Shown: piece after piece, positions 57,542 through 64,000 of the stretch
How the letters are laid out: each line of letters begins with the position of its first letter
Numbering within the stretch: the first letter of the stretch is position 1
DNA from: an uncultured Ruminiclostridium sp.
GTDB taxonomy: Bacteria > Bacillota > Clostridia > Oscillospirales > Acutalibacteraceae
Assembly: GCA_902490005.1 (NCBI GenBank)
Contig: CABUCM010000001.1
Coordinates: 151,527-215,526 of the forward strand
Reading direction: 5' to 3'
Length of the DNA: 64,000 bases
Notes under the pieces: model-generated
Database searches by the model: none
The model's input: the letters and a program-made list of their open reading frames with translations, nothing else
What the model was told of the DNA's origin: nothing
Position numbers and translations under genes: made by a program

Positions 57542-59509
57542 ATGAGTGAAAAAGAACTATTTAATTTAGTAGCGCCATACAAGCCGACGGGAGACCAGCC
57601 GGAGGCGATTGCCAAATTGGTGAGGGGAATTCAAAGAGGGGATAGAGAACAGACGCTGCTGGGGGTTACAGGCTCCGGTAAAACATTTACCATGGCCAAT
57701 ATTATCTCCCAGGTGCAGAAGCCCACGCTGATTTTGGCGCACAATAAAACCTTGGCGGCGCAGCTCTGCAGCGAATTTCGCGAATTCTTCCCAACATCCG
57801 CGGTGGAATATTTTGTCAGCTATTATGATTATTACCAACCGGAAGCATATATTGCCACTACGGACACTTATATTGAAAAGGATTCCGCTATCAATGATGA
57901 AATTGATAAGCTTCGCCATTCAGCCACCTCGGCGCTGTCCGAGCGGCGCGACGTGATTATCGTAGCGAGCGTGTCCTGTATTTACAGTCTGGGTAACCCG
58001 ATTGATTACCGCACCATGGTAATCTCCCTTCGGCCGGGAATGCAAAAAAACAGGGACGAACTTTTAAAAAAACTGGTTGAACTTCAATATGAAAGAAACG
58101 ATATCAACTTTATCCGCAATAAGTTCCGGGTGCGGGGCGATGTGGTGGAAATTTTCCCCGCGCAGTCCAATGATACGGCGGTGCGGATCGAGTTTTTTGG
58201 CGATGAGGTGGACCGTATCAGCGAGTTTAACCCGCTGACGGGAGACATTAAAGCGGATTTAAAGCATATTGCCATTTATCCGGCGTCCCACTATATTGTC
58301 CCCAAGGAAAAAATGGCGGAGGCTATCCAGGAGATCGAAAAGGAACTGGAGGAGCGGCTGGCTTACTTCCGCCGGGAAGGAAAGCTGCTTGAGGCTCAGC
58401 GAATCGAGCAGAGAACCCGGTATGATATCGAGATGCTTCAGGAAATTGGTTTTTGCAAGGGTATTGAAAACTATTCCAGGGTGATGGCCGGCCGGGAGCC
58501 CGGCAGCGCGCCGTTTACCCTTTTGGATTACTTTCCAAAGGACTATCTTTTATTCGTGGACGAGTCCCATGTAACGCTGCCCCAGGTGCGGGGTATGTAT
58601 GCCGGCGACCGGGCGAGAAAGGAAAGCCTGATAGAATATGGTTTCCGGCTTCCGTCGGCTTATGATAACCGGCCGCTGAATTTTGACGAATTTTATCAAC
58701 GGGTGAATCAAGCGGTGTTTGTCAGCGCTACTCCCGGTGATTTTGAAAAAGGGAAGAGCACCCAGATTGTGGAACAGGTTATTCGTCCCACCGGCTTACT
58801 GGACCCGGAGATCATTGTAAAGCCTACCGAGGGACAGATCGACGACCTGATTTCTGAAATAAACCTGCGGGTAGCCAAGGGCAACCGCGTGCTGGTCACC
58901 ACTCTGACCAAGAAGATGGCAGAGGACCTGACCGCTTATTTGGAAGGTATGGGCATCCGGGTGCGGTATATGCACCATGATATCGATACGGTGGAACGGA
59001 TGGAGATTATCCGGGATCTGCGTCTGGGAGAGTTTGACGTTTTGGTGGGGATCAACCTGTTAAGAGAAGGGTTGGACCTTCCGGAAGTATCCTTGGTGGT
59101 GATCCTGGATGCGGATAAGGAGGGCTTTCTGCGCTCTGACCGGTCGCTGATCCAGACCATAGGCCGGGCCGCCAGAAACGCCGAGGGCCAGGTGATTATG
59201 TACGCCGACCAGGTGACGCCTTCCATGGAAACCGCTATTCGTGAAACCCAAAGAAGACGGGATATTCAGATTCGCTATAATGAGGAGCACGGCATCGTGC
59301 CGCAGACGATTGTGAAAAAGGTAGCGGATGTTCTGGAGATTTCCAGTCATAAAAATGATAAGAAATCCGGGAAGCGGCTCACCAAGCTGGAACGGCAGCA
59401 GCTGATCGAACAGCTTACCAGGGAAATGAAAGCCGCTGCCAAGCTGCTGGAGTTCGAGCATGCCGCCTATCTGCGCGACCGGATTAAGAAGCTTCAGGCT
59501 GGAAAATAA
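57542..59509 (+). CDS. uvrB: UvrABC system protein B
   Basis: The 655-residue helicase-like subunit verifies DNA damage delivered by UvrA and recruits UvrC. Walker A GVTGSGKT lies near residue 40, the beta-hairpin region is FVSYYDYYQPEAYI, and helicase motifs include LLFVDESHVTLPQ, FVSATPGDFEKG and IGRAARNAEGQVIMYAD. A C-terminal UVR domain (about 620-655) binds UvrC. ATG at 57542 follows TGAGGA; ATG 57527 is upstream in frame. uvrA follows after 29 bases. Confidence 0.97.
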   Translation: MSEKELFNLVAPYKPTGDQPEAIAKLVRGIQRGDREQTLLGVTGSGKTFTMANIISQVQKPTLILAHNKTLAAQLCSEFREFFPTSAVEYFVSYYDYYQPEAYIATTDTYIEKDSAINDEIDKLRHSATSALSERRDVIIVASVSCIYSLGNPIDYRTMVISLRPGMQKNRDELLKKLVELQYERNDINFIRNKFRVRGDVVEIFPAQSNDTAVRIEFFGDEVDRISEFNPLTGDIKADLKHIAIYPASHYIVPKEKMAEAIQEIEKELEERLAYFRREGKLLEAQRIEQRTRYDIEMLQEIGFCKGIENYSRVMAGREPGSAPFTLLDYFPKDYLLFVDESHVTLPQVRGMYAGDRARKESLIEYGFRLPSAYDNRPLNFDEFYQRVNQAVFVSATPGDFEKGKSTQIVEQVIRPTGLLDPEIIVKPTEGQIDDLISEINLRVAKGNRVLVTTLTKKMAEDLTAYLEGMGIRVRYMHHDIDTVERMEIIRDLRLGEFDVLVGINLLREGLDLPEVSLVVILDADKEGFLRSDRSLIQTIGRAARNAEGQVIMYADQVTPSMETAIRETQRRRDIQIRYNEEHGIVPQTIVKKVADVLEISSHKNDKKSGKRLTKLERQQLIEQLTREMKAAAKLLEFEHAAYLRDRIKKLQAGK

Positions 59510-59538
59510 ATTGATTTATAGCTAAGGAGAACACCATT

Positions 59539-62361
59539 TTGTCTAGTAAAAATATTTTTGTTAAGGGCGCCAGAGAACACAACTTAAAGAATGTGGATGT
59601 AGAAATTCCAAGAGACCAGCTGGTGGTTTTCACCGGGCTTTCCGGGTCGGGAAAATCCTCTTTGGCATTTGATACTATTTACGCCGAGGGCCAGCGCCGC
59701 TATGTGGAGTCCCTTTCTTCCTATGCCCGCCAGTTCCTCGGCCAAATGGAAAAGCCGGATGTGGACTATATCGAGGGGCTTTCTCCGGCTATATCCATCG
59801 ATCAGAAAACGACCTCAAAGAACCCAAGATCCACTGTCGGTACGGTAACCGAGATTTACGATTATCTCAGGCTGTTATACGCCCGCATTGGTATCCCGCA
59901 CTGCCCTGTTTGCGGCAAGGAAATCAAACAGCAGACCATTGACCAGATTGTTGACCAGGTGATGGCTTTGCCAGATGGCTCTAAAATCATGGTATTGGCG
60001 CCGGTGATCCGAGGCCGCAAAGGCGAGCACGTAAAGGAATTTGAGGCCGCACGGAAAAGCGGTTACGTCCGCGTCCGGGTGGACGGCCTGATCTATGACC
60101 TTTCCGAAACCATCAAGCTGGAAAAGAATAAAAAGCATACCATTGAAATTGTGGTGGACCGTTTGGTCATTAAGCCCGAAATTCGTTCCCGGCTGTCGGA
60201 TTCTATTGAAACCGCCTCCAGCCTGACGGGCGGTCTGACGATCATCAATATTGTGGATGAGAGGGACGTCACTTTTTCACAAAACTACGCCTGCCCGGAG
60301 CATGGAATCAGCATCGACGAGCTGACGCCCCGGATGTTTTCCTTTAACAATCCTTTTGGCGCATGTAAAAAGTGTACCGGCCTGGGCGTGTTTATGAAGG
60401 TGGACCCGGATTTGGTGATCCCCAATAAGGACCTATCTATCCGGCAGGGAGGCATTAAAGCCAGCGGCTGGGCCATGGAGGGCAGCACCATCGCTTCCAT
60501 GTATTTCGAGGCGCTGGCAAAGCAGTATCATTTTTCTCTGGGCACGCCGATCAAGGATCTGCCTGAGAAAATTGTTGATCTGCTGCTATATGGGACCCCG
60601 GCGGACGATAAAATAAAAATCGTGCGGAAAAACGAGTACGGCAGCGGCACCTATTATACGAAATTTGAAGGCATTATTAATAACCTGGAACGCCGGTTCC
60701 GGGAAACCTCCAGCAACTGGATCAAAGAGGAAATCGAAGGCTATATGAGTGAAATCCCCTGCGACGAGTGCCATGGAAAGCGGTTAAATCCGGAAAGCCT
60801 CTCCGTCACTGTGGGCGGGATCAATATCAGCGATTTCTGTGAAAAGTCTGTTTCCGACGCGTTGGACTTTATCAAACATCTTCAGCTGACAGATCGGGAA
60901 AGAATGATTGCCAAGGCGATTTTAAAGGAAATCACGGAACGGCTGGGCTTTTTGCAGAGTGTTGGATTGGATTATCTGACGTTATCCCGTGCCAGCGGAA
61001 CTCTTTCCGGCGGGGAAAGCCAGCGGATCCGTCTGGCTACCCAAATCGGCTCCTCCTTGATGGGTGTTTTGTATATCCTGGACGAGCCCAGCATCGGCCT
61101 GCACCAGCGGGACAACGACAAGCTTTTGGGAACCCTGAAGCATCTTCGAGATTTAGGCAACACAGTGATCGTTGTGGAGCACGACGAAGATACCATGTAC
61201 GCCGCCGATTACGTGGTGGACGTAGGCCCCGGCGCCGGGATCAAGGGCGGGGAGATTGTCTGCGCCGGCTCGGTTGAGGAGATCAAAAAATGCGAACGGT
61301 CTATTACCGGGCAGTATCTCAGCGGTAAAAAACAGGTAGCGGTGCCGGAAAAGCGCCGAAAGGGAAATGGAAAGGCTGTAAAAATCCTTGGCGCCAGGCA
61401 GAATAATCTGAAGAATATTGATGTGAAAATCCCATTGGGAAAGCTGGTTTGCGTCACCGGCGTTTCCGGGTCGGGAAAATCCTCTTTGATTAACGAAATT
61501 TTATATAAACACCTGGCCGCGGAGCTGAACGGCGCCAAATGTAGGCCGGGAGACCACGATAAGATCACCGGTCTTCAGTATTTAGATAAGGTGATTGATA
61601 TCAACCAGTCGCCTATCGGCAGAACGCCCCGGTCCAATCCGGCGACTTATACGGGTTTATTTAACGATATCCGTGAACTGTACGCTTCTACCCAGGAGGC
61701 GAAAATGCGCGGGTTCAGCAGCGGGCGGTTTTCCTTTAACGTCAAGGGCGGGCGGTGCGAGGCGTGCCAGGGAGACGGTATTCTAAAAATAGAAATGCAC
61801 TTCCTGCCGGATATTTACGTGCCCTGCGAGGTGTGTAAAGGAAAACGCTATAACAGGGAAACCTTGGAGGTCAAATATAAAGATAAAAGCATTTATGATG
61901 TCCTGGAAATGACGGTGGACGAGGGACTGGAATTTTTCGCGTCTCTGCCTAAAATCGCCCGCAAGCTGCAAACCCTGCAGGATGTGGGCCTGGGCTATGT
62001 AAAAATCGGGCAGTCCTCCACCACGCTTTCCGGCGGTGAAGCTCAAAGGGTCAAGCTTGCCACTGAGCTTTCCAAACGGTCCACCGGAAAGACCTTTTAT
62101 ATTCTTGATGAGCCTACTACCGGCCTGCATATCGCCGATGTCCACCGTTTGATTGACGTGCTGCAAAAGCTGGTGGACTCCGGCAATACCGTGGTGGTTA
62201 TCGAGCATAATCTGGATTTAATCAAGACTGCGGACCACATTATTGACTTGGGCCCGGAAGGGGGAGATAAAGGCGGCTTTATCGTCGCCGAAGGAACCCC
62301 GGAGGAAATCGCTCAGGTAGAACAATCCTATACCGGAAGTTATCTGAAAAAAATGCTGTAA
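59539..62361 (+). CDS. uvrA: UvrABC system protein A
   Basis: The 940-residue damage-recognition ATPase has two ABC modules: Walker A GLSGSGKSSLAFDT near 34 and GVSGSGKSSLINE near 640, two ABC signatures (LSGGESQRIRLATQIGS and LSGGEAQRVKLATELSK) and zinc modules CPVCGKE, CDECHGKR and CEACQGDG/CEVCKGKR. TTG at 59539 follows AAGGAGA. It shares the LexA-type promoter with uvrB and ends at a strong terminator. Confidence 0.97.
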   Translation: MSSKNIFVKGAREHNLKNVDVEIPRDQLVVFTGLSGSGKSSLAFDTIYAEGQRRYVESLSSYARQFLGQMEKPDVDYIEGLSPAISIDQKTTSKNPRSTVGTVTEIYDYLRLLYARIGIPHCPVCGKEIKQQTIDQIVDQVMALPDGSKIMVLAPVIRGRKGEHVKEFEAARKSGYVRVRVDGLIYDLSETIKLEKNKKHTIEIVVDRLVIKPEIRSRLSDSIETASSLTGGLTIINIVDERDVTFSQNYACPEHGISIDELTPRMFSFNNPFGACKKCTGLGVFMKVDPDLVIPNKDLSIRQGGIKASGWAMEGSTIASMYFEALAKQYHFSLGTPIKDLPEKIVDLLLYGTPADDKIKIVRKNEYGSGTYYTKFEGIINNLERRFRETSSNWIKEEIEGYMSEIPCDECHGKRLNPESLSVTVGGINISDFCEKSVSDALDFIKHLQLTDRERMIAKAILKEITERLGFLQSVGLDYLTLSRASGTLSGGESQRIRLATQIGSSLMGVLYILDEPSIGLHQRDNDKLLGTLKHLRDLGNTVIVVEHDEDTMYAADYVVDVGPGAGIKGGEIVCAGSVEEIKKCERSITGQYLSGKKQVAVPEKRRKGNGKAVKILGARQNNLKNIDVKIPLGKLVCVTGVSGSGKSSLINEILYKHLAAELNGAKCRPGDHDKITGLQYLDKVIDINQSPIGRTPRSNPATYTGLFNDIRELYASTQEAKMRGFSSGRFSFNVKGGRCEACQGDGILKIEMHFLPDIYVPCEVCKGKRYNRETLEVKYKDKSIYDVLEMTVDEGLEFFASLPKIARKLQTLQDVGLGYVKIGQSSTTLSGGEAQRVKLATELSKRSTGKTFYILDEPTTGLHIADVHRLIDVLQKLVDSGNTVVVIEHNLDLIKTADHIIDLGPEGGDKGGFIVAEGTPEEIAQVEQSYTGSYLKKML

Positions 62362-62364
62362 CCG

Positions 62365-62398
62365 AAAAGCTGCCTTTGAAACGCAAAGGCAGCTTTTT
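62365..62398 (+). terminator. Terminator after uvrA
   Basis: AAAAGCTGCCTTTG (62365-62378) pairs perfectly with CAAAGGCAGCTTTT (62384-62397), followed by T. Confidence 0.93.
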
Positions 62399-62504
62399 CC
62401 TGCGCAGAAAAAGTTTACAATTAGTTAATGCACGGTATGGGAAAATAGTGTAAAATACAGTTGTTATTTTAAAGAGACGACGCTGTGGAAATGGAGTTAT
62501 CGCC

Positions 62505-63392
62505 GTGTTTGGTTATATCAGGCCCAATAAGCCCGAAATGCTGGTCAAGGAATATGACCTTTATAAAAGTGCTTATTGCGGCCTATGTAAGCGAATGGGC
62601 AAGGATTACGGATGGCTATCCCGAATGGCGTTAAGCTATGACGGCACTTTCCTGGTGATGCTCTGTATGGCGCTAAAGGAACCGTGTCCCGGCTTTGAGG
62701 CGGGAAGATGCGTGGCGAACCCGATGAAGCGGTGCGCTTACTGTACCGGCGAAGAGGAAAGCTACGCGTATGCCGGGGCGGTATCTGTGTTGACCGCCTA
62801 TTATAAAATCAAGGATGATGTTAAGGACTCTGGTTTCTTCGGAAAGCTTCGTTCCTACTGTTTGCTGCCTTTTGCCTTGCGGGGGTTTCACAAAGCGAAA
62901 AAAAGGTATCCAGAGCTGAACGCCATTGTTTCTGAGTATATCCAAGCCCAATCAAAGGTGGAAAAGGACCCTCAGGCTGGCATTGATTCAGCTGCGGAGC
63001 CCACCGCTGTGATGCTGCGAAAGATTCTAGTGCCGGTTGCCGGCGGGGATCAGACATTGGAAGCCATTTTTCTCCAACTAGGTTATTTTTTGGGACGTTG
63101 GATTTATTTGATCGATGCGGCGGATGATATAGAGAAGGATCAAAAAAAAAACAATTTTAATCCTTTTGTGAAAAAGCTGATCCGGGAAAGGGATACGCCG
63201 CTGGAAGGCGAGGCCCTGTCGGATTACTGCAACGGCGTGTTGAATCAAACCCTTTCCCAAATAATTTTGTCCTACCAGTTATTATCACTGCGTCATTTTG
63301 ATACGGTGATTTCCAATATTATAACCCAGGGCCTGCCCGCCATGCAGAAATTGGTCCTTTATGACCGGGAAGTCAAACGGGAGAAATTTTAA
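62505..63392 (+). CDS. DUF5685 family protein
   Basis: The 295-residue protein starts MFGYIRPNKPEMLVKEYDLY and has an early CGLC (SAYCGLCKRMGKDYG), then C-rich PCPGFEAGRC and RCAYCTGEEESYAY, and an all-helical C-terminal part with YLIDAADDIEKDQKKNNFNP. This pattern matches the uncharacterised DUF5685 family. The conserved Cys sites suggest metal binding, and the DxxDD run faintly recalls prenyl-synthase-type folds, but no reaction is known. GTG at 62505 follows TGGAG. A J-domain gene follows after 43 bases. Confidence 0.75.
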   Translation: MFGYIRPNKPEMLVKEYDLYKSAYCGLCKRMGKDYGWLSRMALSYDGTFLVMLCMALKEPCPGFEAGRCVANPMKRCAYCTGEEESYAYAGAVSVLTAYYKIKDDVKDSGFFGKLRSYCLLPFALRGFHKAKKRYPELNAIVSEYIQAQSKVEKDPQAGIDSAAEPTAVMLRKILVPVAGGDQTLEAIFLQLGYFLGRWIYLIDAADDIEKDQKKNNFNPFVKKLIRERDTPLEGEALSDYCNGVLNQTLSQIILSYQLLSLRHFDTVISNIITQGLPAMQKLVLYDREVKREKF

Positions 63393-63435
63393 AGCGCAAG
63401 GTTAATTTTATGGGGTAAACCCATTGGAGGTAACA

Positions 63436-63984
63436 ATGTCAGATCCGTATAAAGTATTAGGAGTATCGCCTAACGCTACCGATGATGAAATTAAAACCGC
63501 GTACCGGGAGCTGGCGAAGAAATATCATCCGGATAATTACGCGGAGAGCCCTTTATCGGAGCTCGCGTCTGAAAAGATGAAGGAAATCAATGAGGCTTAC
63601 GATACCGTTATGAACGAACGTAAGGCCCGCGCCAATAACGGCGGCTACCAACAGCAAAACAGCTATGGCGGCTATCCGGGAGGCGGCTACCAGCCTGGGG
63701 CTTCCTATGGAAGAAGCACCGAATACGGCGACGTCCGCAACCTGTTGATGAACGGCCGCATCGCTGACGCGGAACAGATTTTAGACGGGGTTCCCTCTGG
63801 CCGCAGAGGTGCGGAGTGGTATTTCCTGAAGGGGACCTGCCTATATAAAAAGGGCTGGATGGAAGAGGCCTATAATAATTTTTCCACCGCCTGCAATATG
63901 GATCCCGGTAATATGGAATATCGGGCGGCGATGAATCAGTGCCAAAATCAGAGGAACGGCGCTTACGGCGGCGCCTCCTTATGA
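63436..63984 (+). CDS. DnaJ-domain protein with C-terminal repeat region
   Basis: The 182-residue protein has an N-terminal J-domain with HPD at 31-33 (AYRELAKKYHPDNYAES), a Gly/Tyr/Gln-rich middle (about 75-105) and a helical, TPR-like end (AEQILDGVPSGRRGAEWYF, CLYKKGWMEEAYNNFSTA). The J-domain should stimulate an Hsp70 ATPase; zinc-finger and client domains of true DnaJ are absent. ATG at 63436 follows TTGGAGG. It pairs with the DUF5685 gene, and an Hsp70 partner may lie beyond the window end. Confidence 0.88.
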   Translation: MSDPYKVLGVSPNATDDEIKTAYRELAKKYHPDNYAESPLSELASEKMKEINEAYDTVMNERKARANNGGYQQQNSYGGYPGGGYQPGASYGRSTEYGDVRNLLMNGRIADAEQILDGVPSGRRGAEWYFLKGTCLYKKGWMEEAYNNFSTACNMDPGNMEYRAAMNQCQNQRNGAYGGASL

Positions 63985-64000
63985 TTAACAGCAGGGAATC

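Noticed and set aside
1..64000. tRNA, rRNA genes and CRISPR arrays.
   Set aside because: I saw no cloverleaf-type sequences with TTCGAATC-like arms, no rRNA segments and no regularly spaced short repeats; the only direct repeats found are the pair at 51423-51547.

Overview
The window looks like chromosomal DNA of an anaerobic, low-to-mid GC Gram-positive bacterium of the class Clostridia, probably an Oscillospirales/Ruminococcaceae-type gut fermenter. This is inferred from PolC-type DNA polymerase III, an L10 leader, Rex with AdhE, a short HisG with HisZ, MEP isoprenoid genes in a pyrH-frr-uppS-cdsA-dxr-rseP-ispG-polC run, Firmicutes-type promoters and SD sequences with frequent TTG/GTG starts, and a thioredoxin-reductase-like enzyme without an NADPH site. 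No tRNA, rRNA or CRISPR array was seen.

Layout. 1-2470: rplK-rplA-rplJ-rplL with L1-site-like RNA structures before rplK and rplA and an L10 leader before rplJ; a terminator closes the unit and rpoBC does not follow. 2488-6880: GNAT acetyltransferase, S1-domain protein, cyclophilin lipoprotein, two paralogous small membrane proteins and a thioredoxin reductase-like flavoprotein. 7028-13692 (minus strand): adhE under tandem Rex operators, then rex, icd and aconitase, a redox-linked module. 13992-20765: tepA, ftsK/spoIIIE, a YgiQ radical SAM protein and an MBL/DUF3006 pair. 20928-31740: UMP kinase, ribosome recycling, undecaprenyl-PP and CDP-DAG synthesis, MEP enzymes, site-2 protease and PolC. 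31824-38050: histidine operon hisZGDCB-(hisA-hisI fusion)-hisE without hisH or hisF. 38183-41115: flavodoxin-like protein, RluA-family pseudouridine synthase, pyrE, radC.

41465-49265 is the most unusual metabolic region: two paralogous NCS2-type permeases, a flavoprotein with a CX2CX2CX5C cluster motif, a small ferredoxin-fold-like protein, an SDR and a RibD-C-type reductase in one direction, then an oppositely oriented ROK repressor and a divergent MIF-like tautomerase. I read it as an inducible uptake and reductive-conversion system for an unidentified nucleobase- or pterin-like heterocycle.

49453-57541 is accessory: MarR-MATE efflux pair, hybrid histidine kinase with two extracellular binding domains behind a pair of direct repeats, a regulator with two GntR domains, a frameshifted and truncated adenosine deaminase pseudogene, a folded 97-nt element, and a relic resembling the right end of an IS200/IS605 (TnpB) element. 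57542-64000 returns to core genes: uvrBA behind a LexA-type box, then a DUF5685 protein and a J-domain protein.
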